Positions 31,936-44,015 of a stretch of 64,000 nt of DNA are shown here, piece by piece. The stretch comes from Anoplopoma fimbria (taxonomy: Eukaryota; Chordata; Actinopteri; Perciformes; Anoplopomatidae): positions 10,814,219-10,878,218 of the forward strand of contig NC_072472.1 in assembly GCF_027596085.1 (NCBI RefSeq). The letters are read 5' to 3'. Within the stretch, counting starts at the first letter, position 1. Every line of letters starts with the position of its first letter. Both the position numbers and the translations under genes were made by a program. The notes under the pieces were generated by a model. That model saw nothing but the letters and a program-made list of their open reading frames with translations, ran no database searches and was not told where the DNA came from.

Positions 31936-34486
31936 AAATGCACTGGAAGCATATGAGCCATGCTTGTGCAAATTCTGGTCCATGACAACTTCAAACTTGG
32001 GTTTGATGTTTAAAAGTCAAAGTAGGACTTAAATGGATGTTGTAAGGCTAGCACACCTGTAGTGGTGTTACACATCTCGGGGGAAAATGACATCATGCAG
32101 GTTTTCTCGAGAGGCTACAAGAAGCTAAGAAGTGGATGAGGAAAAGGCCAGTTAACAAAGCTCTGAAGACTGACTTCAAGCTTAGTGGGTACAAAAAATT
32201 ACATATTTGGACAGAGTATTTGAAAAAAAAAAAAAAAAGTCTGTTTGGACAAGCAGCTGGTATCCACATATATAAAGCAGAACGAGTCCATAGAAGAGAC
32301 GTGTTGATAGATAAACATGCTAAATAAACATTACCTATCACTGTGTAACATCGCTGTGTCAATGGTGCTTCTTAGTCATAACGCATCATATGAGCAGCAT
32401 CCAGCGATAAATGTCAACTGCATCCAGTGCGCTCTGGCCTTAATGACAGAATATGAGTTTACATGTATTTTCACATTTCAATAGGTTTGTTTATATTTGT
32501 AAACTATGTAAAGTAAACATTTTCATTACACATGGCTTGTATTTTTTAAAGAGTTGTGTTACAAAGATTAAAAAAAGCTTATTCTCCATCCATAAATTGT
32601 TTTATTCTTCAAAATTCTTTAAGAAAATATGTGAATATTCCCCAAATTAGACCGTTTTTAGATTGTATCTTCCCGGTAAGAGACTATGTACAGCACTATG
32701 TTTCTCATGCTAACCTTCTTTTAAAGACATATCAAACATGCCAAATAATTCTGACTGTCATGTGTAATAACTGTGATTTTTGTGACATAGTGGAACAGTG
32801 TGCCAATTTGGTAAAAGAAGAATAAAAGTCACATTGGAAATTTCCACGTATGACAAAAAAAATGCCTTTCAATGACCAAGAAATTACTGTTTTGTCTGAA
32901 CATGTATCATTTGAGCATTTTCTTTTTCTGAACACTGTCAGTGGTTCAGGAAAAGACTGATGCAACCTATTGGGATTGGGAGTGTTGCTGACCAATTTAA
33001 TGTCAATTTCAGTGCAAATTTGTAAGTTAATATCCTTTGTGAGATTTTTAAATACAAGCTGAAATATACAGCTGGACTTTAATTTGCTTTAATTAAATGC
33101 TGAATGGTGTAAACTGTAGATTAATGATAATACAGTGGTTTTCTTTTGCCCACAGCTACTTTGGACAAACTGAGCCAAGGATTCGTGTTTATATTTTACT
33201 TCAGACTGATGGAGGTGATTGCAGGGTCTTGGGGCTTCTACATCCTTAATGACACTATAGTGGCAGGAACAAGCTACAGTTTAATGATTTTGAGCAAAAA
33301 AAGAAGAAGCTGTAATGGAAACTGGCTTCCGACTTCAATTTAATTATAAAAAAACTCAGCATGAGGGCACAGGGCCTTTGTTTTTATGTCCAAATTCAGC
33401 CAGCTGTCTACAAAGTTTAGTTATGTTTTGTTAATCCTCCAGAGGAAAAAATATCTTCTGCATTTATCCGTCCTAACTATTCAGGACCAGTGGGACGAAA
33501 TTCTGAGGGCAAAAGAACCATATCGGTGGTTTTCATGTTTTAGCCCTTTTACTACTAATCATATATCGGATACCTCTAAATGCCAGCTTAACATTCTGCA
33601 AACAAAGGTGCTGCTATCAGAAAGAACTCATATCTATACTTCAGGTATCATTGGTTTCTATTCACTTCTCTGTGTGAAAATCAATAGCAGGACCCTGAAA
33701 CTGAAGCAGCTAAATGTAATTCAGACATCATTAGTTTGGTTTAAACTGTGAAATGTCAAAATGTCTTCAGAAAAAAAGACTTATTGACTTATTCATTGCA
33801 GAACTTAAACAAGTTTCCAAAGCTAAATTATATTTATGATAGCGTGGCATGGTGTTAGGGCAGTGATTCTTCATCTTATAAAAAACACGACATATAGCTT
33901 AAGGTATTTATTTACTTTGTCTGTGTTTTGAACTTATTGAGCGCCATTGCTGCACTGACAGTTTTTCCAACAGATGATGCATTCAGGTTTGGGACACACA
34001 GTTATTTTCGGTGGCACAATGAAGCCAAGTTGTTTTCGTCGTTCAGTCTAATAATAGAACGTATGGTGACTCTGAGTTGAGAGCGAAGATAACTGAGCTT
34101 TTTGAGCTTTGTTTACAGTAAAATATCTCTCCATCCCTGCTGTGACAGTCATTATTTCTTGCTGCAGATTTTTGTCAGAATGAAATTATTATAATTAATG
34201 CGGTTTCACGACTAATTGAATTTCAAACTACTGAAATGAATGGAAATCACCAGCTGTCTGGAACAGCAAATACTTAAAGAAGTCTAAAAAAATATTTCAT
34301 GCATTTGTAATCAGCAAAAATGTAAAGTACACACTATTGATTTTTTGGGGGGCTAAAACTTGCAAACACACCGATATGATCCCCTAAAGGCAACAGCAGC
34401 AGTAGTCAACAACTGGCTGACCATTTTAAATTTGGCTTTAGAGGGAATAAGGAGCAAAAAACTGCTGCACTCCGAGCACAGTTCTG
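31936..34486. other. Intergenic, no gene seen
   Basis: AT-rich DNA with an A-run at 32222-32237. Frames of up to about 120 codons (33386-33751) have biased AT-rich composition and no recognisable domain, so I regard them as chance. Confidence 0.5.
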
Positions 34487-34562
34487 TTTGGGTTCAAACT
34501 CAGGACCTTCTTTTCCGTGAGGCGACAGTAATCACAACTGAGCCACTGTGCCGCCCCAGGAG
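34487..34562 (-). mobile_element. tRNA-type SINE head, truncated
   Basis: On the minus strand this reads GGGGCGGCACAGTGGCTCAG (A-box-like), CTGTCGCCTCACGG, AGAAGGTCCTGAG and TTTGAACCC (B-box-like). It is the common teleost tRNA-related repeat head. The usual body does not follow, so it is a fragment. Confidence 0.6.
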
Positions 34563-35470
34563 GCTCTTGAGCTGCCTAATATCCCATCACCGTCCTCGTA
34601 TTATATATAAGAGATAAGCAATTATGTTAATGCAGTTATTAATTAAGTAAATCAGTGCATTAATTTGCAGACAATCCTATGTCAACATACAGTACTTGTC
34701 CTCACATACTACATGGACTGCATTAATATGAACTCAGCCATGAACTCAGAATCTTAAGCACTGAGGTAAATTCGGTTTTCTTATTAATATGATAATTTGT
34801 GCAGCTAGAAACTCTACAGTCTATTCAGATCATCCTCCTTAGTTTCTCTTCAGTTTCTAATGTTCTGTTTTTGTTTTGTGTGTATAAATTTGTCTTCACA
34901 CAGATACCCAGGTGTGTGTGTCACTGAATAAACATAAACCAGATTTACATAAAAAATGAACAATAGCACAAATCTTAAAGCCATCTTTTGGTGAATGTCC
35001 CAAGGCATAAGGTAAAAGGGATTTAGGTAAAAGCCAAGTGTATTAGGATGATACATTACCTGTGATTGTACTGCCTCATTGATTCTGTGATAGAGTTTAC
35101 ACTGAGGTACAAACATTCCTGTGAGAAGAAACATTATGCAGGCAGCTAAAGAGACAGCTGGAGAAGTTCTGTCTACAAGGTAAAAAGACTCAACTTCCCA
35201 GATGGTAACAGTGTAAAACTGTCATGATGTCCTTTAGGCATGTTAGGATTCTTTAAATATTTGTAATAATATTATGTATTTTTTCTTTTGGATAGTGCTG
35301 TGAAAAACTCTAAAAGGGACACGTCTGTCGTGTAGCAATGCCAGGTGGGTCTTAATTCTAAACATTTCAAATTGTCTTTCATTTTGGGAAAATTGATGCT
35401 AAGTATGAATACTGTAGCAATGACCAACGTTGTAATCTGTGTTCTGTTTTTGTTTTATTGTGACATACAG

Positions 35471-35583
35471 TACAATTTGGAGCTCAGCGATAAAACAGAA
35501 AGGAATATAGGTAGCTATATTGCAGACTTGGCCATTGGAAATCTCTTGGAGTGGAAAATGTTTTATATGTCTTCAAAACCAAA
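35471..35583 (+). other. Candidate orphan exon
   Basis: A 113-nt segment lies between a very good acceptor (TTTTGTTTTATTGTGACATACAG) and a consensus donor (GTGAGT at 35584). One frame is open throughout and reads YNLELSDKTERNIG, then IADLAIGNLLEWKMF. I do not recognise the peptide. It may be an exon of an unseen gene or of a non-coding RNA, or chance. Confidence 0.25.
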
Positions 35584-35889
35584 GTGAGTATTTTAAATTA
35601 GTCTTGAGGACGATTAACTAAGCCAGCAGTAGAATGCTATACATATCTGACGCTTCTCTAAAGAAGCCTATTAATCAAATGCCTGATTTTTAACAGTTTT
35701 TTTTTTGTTTGTTATAAATACCAACTGTTCATCTAGTCTCCTTCCAGCTCTGCTAATTCCATTTGTCATTTTTTACTGCAACCTTGCTCTACAAATGTTT
35801 TGAACTACTCCTGATCAAGCATAGCCAGATCTTCAGCCATCGAAAAGCATTTTGGGTAAGGTAAGGAAGTATTTCGCTGCTGCTAGATT

Positions 35890-36060
35890 GTCGTGTTGTC
35901 TCGCGAGATTACGCGATAATCACGGAGAGATCACATTCTATCTCATTAGGTTCGGTAAGCCGTTGCCATGGACCAATCAGCGTCCAGGGAGTAGCTAGTG
36001 GCACCTGTGGGCGTGGCTTAGGTGTGTTGTTGACGTTTTATTCATCCAATCACCTTGTAT
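35890..36060. promoter_or_regulatory. Promoter-like CpG patch
   Basis: TCTCGCGAGA (35899-35908) is the palindromic element bound by BANP in vertebrate promoters. It is followed by ACGCGAT, two CCAAT boxes (35973, 36046) and a GC-box-like GGGCGTGGC (about 36009). No adjacent gene was recognised; it may be part of a repeat. Confidence 0.3.
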
Positions 36061-37087
36061 TTTTTTTAAATTGTCTGACCTTTTCCAAACAGTTTCTAAG
36101 GCTGGCTTCTGTTTAACAAACCGTCAGGTTGGGAAAGATTGTGGTTTTGGATCAATTTTATTAATCACATTGGGCCTCAAGTTGCTGTGGACTTTTTCTG
36201 CGTTAAACCAGGCCATAATCTTTACCTAACCTAACCCAAGTCCTGAGAGAGCTGAAATAACAACATAAAATGGTTTGATTGGTGATGGATGGAAATTCAG
36301 AAGAGCAACAGAGCAAGAAATTGTTATCTTACTGCTGTATTGATACCAAAGTAACGGCACCAACTAAACTGAGCTACAATCCAATCCACCTCTCTTGTAC
36401 TTGAACAGTCTTTTTGGAGCTGTTTTTCAGCCAAAAAAAGTTTTAATTTTGCATTTGCAAATAGCACTGGGATACAAACACACTAGGAGAAGAAAGGACT
36501 TATTAGGTATAAAATATAAACTGCTGTTTCTTCAGTGTTGTGGTTAACTGACCATGTCCTTCCCCTTACTTTGTTAGCAAGTTAAGATGTCCCGAACTGT
36601 CTGATAAGAAAAGATGTAAGATGTTGTGTCTCTTAATGCAGGCTGGAGACAGTCATTGTTTAGTTTGAACTAGATAACTCAGAAGAGGTGCACACCTTCA
36701 TCTTCTTTCTTGGGTATAATTGAAGCTAGAAAGATTGTTTCTTGAAGCAAACTCCATGCCACCACTGTTGTGTGGTGGTCTGTTTCCTGGTACCAATAAA
36801 TGCATTCATTGTAAGACTAAGGACAGTGTTTTTCATTCAGCAAAATAGAAACTGACCTGAAAGTACCATTTTCATCATCAATTGGAATAAGAAATATTAC
36901 TCAACTAACTGGACAGATTTCAAACATGGTCTTTAATATAAAATAAAAGTGAAATATGCATAGATAAAGCAGGGTCGACACCAAGGTGCCCTGTCCTGGT
37001 CGTCTATCGGCTTTTATCATCATAAGACACAACAGCGAATGATATCACCCCGAACCAGAAAGGGCAAACTAATGATCGAAATGTGTA
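36061..37087. other. Intergenic, no gene seen
   Basis: AT-rich DNA without recognisable features. Confidence 0.5.
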
Positions 37088-37088
37088 G

Positions 37089-37130
<42 letters not shown>
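37088..37130. repeat. (GTT)n microsatellite
   Basis: About 14 GTT units without interruption. Confidence 0.97.
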
Positions 37131-37131
<1 letters not shown>

Positions 37132-37769
37132 AAAACTCATCTCAGCTAAGTTTTTGTTGCAATCATATCGTGGGATTTTTTTTACCAGTGATAGAACAGA
37201 CTGTCCTTTAAAAGCTGTTGATGTTCCTTTGTGTTCATGATGGACATTTTCTGTTACCATGATGTGCTGAAAATGGACTTGAGACTTCAGAGGGATGTGT
37301 GCCACAGGGGTATTGCATTGCTTTTTCATTAAGGTGCATGTCCTGATAGTGGTCTGAGGGCAACAGCTGAATTTTGTTGAGTTTTTTCCCTCTTTTTTGA
37401 AAGTGCCTCCTAAGGTTATTAAATAGCTTTTGAACCATAGGCATCTGCCTGAGGCCCCTGCTCAAAAATGACTTGCCCAAAATGAATAGTGTATCTCTAC
37501 AATGTCTATTTGAATAATCTTGATATCATCATAAAGTTAACATTTGTAAGATTTCTGCAGAGGTGTAAGCATCCGCATATATGTTACTGGGTATATGTAA
37601 ATTAAGATGTAAAATGGAATAAATGAAAGATCTAATCTGCCTTACAAAACCTTACACTTTGTGGGCGAATATCCCTTTGAAATTATGCAGTTGCTGCCAA
37701 TAACCTTGAGCAAATCACATTACAATACCCAAACATTCCCTGTGCACAAATGCTGATAAAGTGAACCAG

Positions 37770-37885
37770 ATACTTTTGACATTTGGAAAATACGCTTTCT
37801 TTCTAGCTTTCTAGTATCTCCGCTGCTAAATATAAAGCAACTGCCAGCAGCTGTTTAGCTTAGCTTAACACAAAGACTGGTGTGT
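37770..37885 (+). repeat. Dispersed teleost repeat
   Basis: ACATTTGGAAAATACGCTTT, GCCAGCAGCTGTTTAGCTTA and AACACAAAGACTGG match a repeat I know by the phrase CCAGCAGCCGGTTAGCTTAG. Class not certain. Confidence 0.55.
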
Positions 37886-39660
37886 CTGCTGGCCTGAACT
37901 AACTGTTTTCTTCTCTGCTGCATTTGGGAATGATTTGCTCGGCTTAGTTAAAAAAAGATATCTGTAGATATGATCACATCAAATCAAACTTCATATTGTT
38001 GATTTATTTTCTCTCTCTTGACTTAAACTTCAGATCGGACAATTGTCTTTTGGGTATTGAATTAGCATGTTTTAGAATGAATGTGAACAGTGAGGTCAGC
38101 CATCCCTGCATGTTTTTTGGTTTTCCCATCATTATTTTCTCTTCTAGATTGCTTCATAAGTAGTTATTGCTGTGATTTTCTGAAATGGAAAGTCTCACCT
38201 CCCACTAGTACACATAGCAACATAGCTGCTGTTACAATGATCATGATTAACATTACTAGTATAAGACTATATTATGATGATGGATTTGTTGCTAATTATT
38301 CACAATTGTATCATCTACCACTCAATCAGTTCTTAGCAAAAATTACAAAACTCAAAGAAAAAGAATGCAATAAAATTTTAGCATTAAATCTTTCTGCAGA
38401 AATAACAACAGTCTCCAAACCTGTAGGCTACATACGATACCTGTGAAGCAGATTTCTATCAGACAAATAAAGAAAGACGGTGTGCAATTACTTTCATCCA
38501 TGTGTGGGAGACCTTGATGTGCTCTGACATTCTGCAGAGGAAGTAGGCCTAATAATACTTTATGGTGATTGCATGTGAGATAGAGGAAAGGTTCTCCTGA
38601 TGAAAATCTGTAACTGAATGAGATCTTACACTATGAGGTGAGAAATAAGCATCACTTATCAATAAAAGTGTTAATGTGAAGAATCTACAAGTGCTGCTCC
38701 CTGCAATTACTGAAATGCCCTTGTATTATTTGATTCTCTGTAGTCCATCATTTAAAAAGTAGACTATACAGTCGTGCATAATAAGGACATAATGTTTCAG
38801 TTTCATTTTTAATTACAGTTATTTTAACTTTCACGTCACCAGAAAAAGTGAAAAAGCGTACGCTTGTGTGTGTGGTTCAAGTGCTGAAATATACCTTATT
38901 TAGTGCATTAAATTTTATCAAAGTTAAACATCATTGATGAGACGTCAAAAAATCTAAAAGTAGCTTCTGAAGCAAACAAAAAAGTACCACACAATGTATA
39001 AAGCCACACATCTTGGTCAATGGGATCGATGAAAGGAAGTGTAGTGAGTAAATAAATGATTCTTTCAAAGTTATTTCAAGTATTTATTGTAAGTCAAATT
39101 AATTGGGAATATGACTCATTCAACAAAAACATAGTTTTACTGTCCTTGACTGCCTGCTCTAAAATACATCTTAAAAAGATAATAAAAAAGAAACCAATTT
39201 TAATTATCTGCCACCTTTGTTTCTTTTGAAGGCTTCTCTTCAGACATATGCCAAGGATTTTTACCGCTATGGTTCTGTTGGCCTATTGTTTAGTAAAGAC
39301 TTTCTTCGACAAAGCATTTTAAAAACTGCAGTAAAATGAAAAACAATTATGTAGAGGGAACAAAGCAAAACAACTTTGCATTGTTCCAAATGTGTTTTAA
39401 AAAAGGGGTTAATTTGCTTCTTACTGCAGGTCCAGATCTACTTTTTTATCAGATAAAGCAACTAGAAAATAGCTATTGTTCTACCAATCTATTGTTTCAG
39501 CTGCACACAGTACGTATTTTCTATTTGGTCATCCTCATCTCTGTCAACAAAATATGGTTATCTCATCCTTTCTTTTCATTATCCAGGCATCTACCAAGTC
39601 TCTCTGACTAAATTGTTCAGAGCATTTTATCTTATTACACCAGTGAATAAAGCTGCACAA
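37886..39660. other. Intergenic, no gene seen
   Basis: AT-rich DNA. No repeat family or exon recognised. Confidence 0.5.
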
Positions 39661-39920
39661 ACAGCGGTGGAACAGGGTTTTTATGGCAGCCATGTAATGT
39701 TCAAATCATTAATCTAAGGCTTCTGTTGTGTGATGATTTCAGGCTGATGAGCTCAATCAAATATTGTTTGTTGTTTGGCATTGAAACTACAGTGTCACTG
39801 TTTTCCTTTTTGAATTGTGCATAAGTCTCTCTGTGTTTGTGGAGTTTGATAAATTGCTTTTCCATCGCAAATTTCCTGCATTCAAACCATTATTTCAGGG
39901 CTCAAACTTTGTTTTAGGTA
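39661..39920 (+). repeat. Direct repeat, copy 1 (about 260 bp)
   Basis: ACAGCGGTGGAACAGGG through GGGCTCAAACTTTG is repeated downstream at 40919-41193 in the same orientation. The copies differ by substitutions and by indels: copy 2 has an insert of about 40 bases and copy 1 an extra stretch with TCAATCAAATATTG. Confidence 0.9.
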
Positions 39921-40918
39921 AAAAATTATGATTATGTTAAGGGTTAAAGGTTTGGGGTTGGGGATGAAATGATGATTTTTGGGAAAATAGTAAGCATCAC
40001 AAGATTGAATATAAATCAATTGAATCTCAACATCTGTTTGTGTTTTCAGAGGTCAGAGCTTGAATTCCTCCTGTGTGTTAAAAATGTGTTTGTTCAGAAT
40101 GGGTCCAATGCCTGTGGTGTTACTACTTGCAGCTTTCTCAAGAAATGCTCTTACAAATTACTTCAAATTCGACACTGTGCACCTCTGGGACCTAAGCACA
40201 CACTTGCCATGACATAGTTGCATCCCCTAGCGATGCTTAAGTAAACGAGAGGATAGAGAGCGAGCTGTACCCAGCATGCCCTTAATAAAGGTTCCCTCTC
40301 AAAACACAACACAGTGTGTACATAACGCACTACTAAAAAATAAGTCCCATGGATCTCAAGAGCTTGCGGTCAACACTGCACATCATTGGGTTCTAAGCAA
40401 AACACCCACCAAGAGTGAAGTCGATCAGATGAACGGTTGTCGACAAAATCGAATGACAGACATACAAACAGAGACTCCTTCCATTTAAGTTCAATGGATG
40501 AATAGAAGTATCAAAACTTTAACTTTTCTTAAGCTTAGATTTGCTATTTAGTTCCAAAATCATACAGGTTGATGATGTTTTTCTACCGTTTAGTTTCATA
40601 ATATTTTGGCATTACTTATTACTTCCTGCATTGACGTCTTTGTATTTCATAATTAGCTTCCAACAGTCACCCTTTTCCACAATTCACTCAACAAAAAGGA
40701 ACATGACGTTTAGTTAATCTCCAGTGAGAGTGGAACATTTCCCTTGTCGCTAACCTTTTGTGTAGAAAGATTATTTTACAAACTAAGCTTAAAGCTTAAA
40801 TTTAAACAGTATGAAAAATGAAATGTAAAAATAAAAATTAGTGATTTTGCAAGGGTTTATTTCCCACCCTTAAAACCACAAGTTCTTGTTTTAACATTTT
40901 GATGTTAACAAAAATGAC

Positions 40919-41193
40919 ACAGCGGTGGAACAGGGCCTTTATGGCAGCAATGTAATGTTCAAATAATTGGCTTTTGTTTTGTGATGATTTCATGCTGATG
41001 ATTGTTGTTTGGCATTGACACTTCACTCCTTCAGTCTTAGAGCGTCTTTATATGATAAAGTCTAACAGTGTCACTGTTTTCTTTTTGAATTGTGCATAAG
41101 TCTCTCTGTGTTTGTGGTGTTTGATACATTGCTTTTCCAGTGGACATTTCCTCCATTCAAACCATTATTTTAGGGCTGACTTTGTTTTGGGTA
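40919..41193 (+). repeat. Direct repeat, copy 2
   Basis: Second copy, offset about 1,258 bases from the first. Shared blocks include TGTCACTGTTTT and TGAATTGTGCATAAGTCTCT. Confidence 0.9.
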
Positions 41194-42878
41194 ACAATAA
41201 TTATTAGGTGAAGAGTTATCATTTCATTGGGTAATCATTTCATCCAGGTGTGTCTTTGCAGTCCAGAGTTAATTTTATAAAAATGCTTATTTAGCGTCCT
41301 AGCTGCAAGTGTTGGGTAAAGAGCTGTTATTTGTGCCTGAGACTCTTGGACTCTGCACTGATATTTATTTGACAAACATAGCCTCTCTGTTTGCAAAGAT
41401 GAACATATCTCTCTGCAAACACAAACATATGCAGATGCTCACAATCACAATGCCTCATTGAATGCACCTCAGACTGCTGATGGCCTAAATGTTTGAAAAA
41501 GAGACAATTTGCACAATTTCTTCCATATGGACAATTGAAGCCCTCACTGTAGTGGCTCTGCATATAAACACTGCCCTACAGTGCTAAATATCCAGTATAA
41601 AAATTCTACAACTCTGGGCCTGCCAGGCTGCAATACACTGCTGCTAAAGTCAACACATTTTGTGAAATGAGTTTTCCTGAGAAATTCTGAAATGCAAATC
41701 TTGTTTTGTGCACGCAAATTTATGTGAACATTGTGTTCATCTACCATGGAAGGATTATGTGACAATGTCATAAATCGGACTTTGTGATAATAGTACGTTT
41801 GTAAGCTGAGGGCCAATCTCATTTTATTAACCATATAGGCTATAGCTGCAATGACACGGGTCATTGAATCTGTGCTGTACCGGATAGTTTTCACTGATGT
41901 CAGCATGAAATTGGCTGCTGTGGGTGGAAGGCTTTGGCAAAGGATCCAGGATGTTTTGATATCTCTCTATGAGAACTGACAGGGTGACTATGAGGTCTTA
42001 AGAGCAGATTTAAAGAAGGTAGCTGATCATAACAAGTGTTGAATTAAGTGCTTTCAGGAAGATGTTGTAGTAATTTTAAAAACACTGACCTTTAGGGAGA
42101 GGTTTATTTTCATCCAGATTCATCATTCTCCGCAGCTCCATCCATCTGAGTTTCTTCGTGTCCTCACAGTTCAGCCTCTGACCCTGTTTTGCTTAAAAGT
42201 TTCCCTTGACAAGCTTCACTGCCTCCTCTTGTATTTTGTTCCGTAACCATTTATTTCCCCCCGATGGCCTGTGGCCCATGTTGCACCTGCCCTACAATAT
42301 CCCATCATGTCTGAGCTCTGACGGTGGCTGTTGGCTGTGTCTCTTCGTTTTCATTTTGCATCCTGCTGAAACAGTCCTGCAGCTCTAGACATTAAATCTT
42401 AAGACTCACAAATCTTTACATTTTACCTTCCTACACTTAAACGTTTCAATTACTTTGGATTGGTTTATCTCCCCTGCAATTACAAAGCCACACTAGGAAG
42501 GCATTAACTTCTGAATCTGCTGTTTGGCATTGTAAGGTTAAACTTCATAATCTTCCTAAGTTCTTGCTGGGCTTCTGCAGAGAATTAACGCCAGATAGTG
42601 GCAATCTAAATCTATTTAGGCCTCCTAGGTTAGACACTTAATTTATATACTCAGTGAGCATGCAGTAAAACTTCCATTTGATTGTGTTATTGGAGGAAAA
42701 AGGTGCCAAATGTTGGAGTTTTACAGTAATTGCGCTCTTGCCTTAGAAGCAGAGAAAACGAGACCTTCCTTTACCTGCAAGAAACATCAGAAACGATTCA
42801 ACATACGATCCAAGGTACGGCCAGTATTCCCCCTATATTCCTGTCTGACCGTCCACCACTGGGAGGAATCCTGTTACG
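41194..42878. other. Intergenic, no gene seen
   Basis: No exon or known repeat recognised. Frames on the minus strand near 41544-41906 lack domain-like features. Confidence 0.5.
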
Positions 42879-42978
42879 TATCCTTGTATTTGTCTACTGT
42901 AGGCTCACAGGTTGACATAAATAGTGTCCATAATACGACAGTTCTTTTTAAAAATGTACACCAACTTTTTCAGCATAT
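42879..42978 (+). repeat. 100-bp direct repeat, copy 1
   Basis: TATCCTTGTATTTGTCTACTG to TTTTTCAGCATAT is repeated at 43240-43339 with one mismatch. The match stops sharply at both ends. Confidence 0.95.
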
Positions 42979-42981
42979 TCC

Positions 42982-43030
42982 TGTAAGTCGCTTTGGATAA
43001 AAGCGTCTGCTAAATGACTGTAATGTATGC
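42982..43030 (+). mobile_element. Very short L2-like LINE/SINE tail
   Basis: TGTAAGTCGCTTTGG, ATAAAAGCGTCTGC and TAAATGACTG, then TAATGTATG: nearly identical to 8642-8692. Only about 50 bases are present, starting 4 bases after the first 100-bp repeat. Confidence 0.65.
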
Positions 43031-43239
43031 CATAACGTCACTCCCACACGGTGGCTCGCTGGCTAGCTAAGTAGATATTACGAAAATAAATTTGTCATAT
43101 CTGTGGTTTTAAAACCTTTTTAAAATCGGATTTTTGGAAAGGTGTTTTTTCTTATATATTTAGGCACTACCAGTGCAAAAATATGCATGCTTCATCTCCT
43201 CTTTAAAGCCTTTTCCGTCCATATTTAACCTGAGTGGAA

Positions 43240-43339
43240 TATCCTTGTATTTGTCTACTGTAGGCTCACAGGTTGACATAAATAGTGTCCATAATACGAC
43301 AGTTCTTTTTAAAAATGTACACCAACATTTTCAGCATAT
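43240..43339 (+). repeat. 100-bp direct repeat, copy 2
   Basis: Offset exactly 361 bases from copy 1; single T-to-A difference in CCAACATTTTC. Flanking sequences of the two copies are unrelated. Confidence 0.95.
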
Positions 43340-43642
43340 GCAGGTAAATTTGTATGAACCATAGACCAAGCTATGGACCGGTTATCTCAGCAGCACAGGT
43401 ACATTTGACACACTTTACACTGTCACCTGTACTATTACAAACACAGACATGTGGGTGAAAAACAGTGGAGCATTCCTTTAATGAGAATCTGACCATATGA
43501 GGACCAAATCTATCAAACCTGAAATCTCCGGTGACATTTTAAGACACCCCTGCTCTGGTTTTGATGAAGGATGACGCGTCATTATATTCTGTTGTGTCCT
43601 TGTCAGGCCACTATAATTAAGGGAAGTGGCCTCCAGCCCTTT

Positions 43643-43643
<1 letters not shown>

Positions 43644-43719
<76 letters not shown>

Positions 43720-43733
43720 ACAGACACACACAC
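43644..43733. repeat. (CA)n microsatellite
   Basis: Long CA tract with minor interruptions at its 3' end (CAAACA, CAGACA). Confidence 0.98.
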
Positions 43734-43964
43734 TCAACCCTGAATGACCAGTTTGTTACGACAGCGCCCCTTATTCTCTTTTGTTGTTTATTTTGTGTGC
43801 AAAGCTTTTTAGTCAATCAATAATTCTGCTGCTTCAACACAAATGCTTTACAACAAAAAATGACATTATTATCTCATTTTCTATGAAAATGCAGAGCTGT
43901 TGCTCCTACAAAAGGGGCATAAACTGTTTTGAATTAATATGGTAGCATTTCATGTTGAAGAACA

Positions 43965-44015
43965 TCTCCTTTGTTTTGTTAGCTCATTATTTTTGAGCTA
44001 ACAAAACAAAGGAGA
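43965..44015. repeat. Perfect 22-bp inverted repeat with 7-base loop
   Basis: TCTCCTTTGTTTTGTTAGCTCA-type arm (43965-43986) and its exact complement at 43994-44015, separated by TTATTTT. Pairing ends abruptly on both sides. Not a transcription terminator in a eukaryote; more likely a foldback created by template switching, or a small RNA hairpin. Confidence 0.95.

Noticed and set aside
33386..33751. Plus-strand frame of 121 codons
   Set aside because: AT-rich codon mix, no domain recognised, no promoter or splice context; length is within chance for this composition.
34487..34562. Functional tRNA gene on the minus strand
   Set aside because: A- and B-box-like motifs are present but no cloverleaf or proper anticodon arm can be drawn; it matches a tRNA-derived SINE head.
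37088..37130. CRISPR-like array at the GTT repeat or other tandem repeats
   Set aside because: Plain microsatellites without spacers, in a eukaryotic genome.
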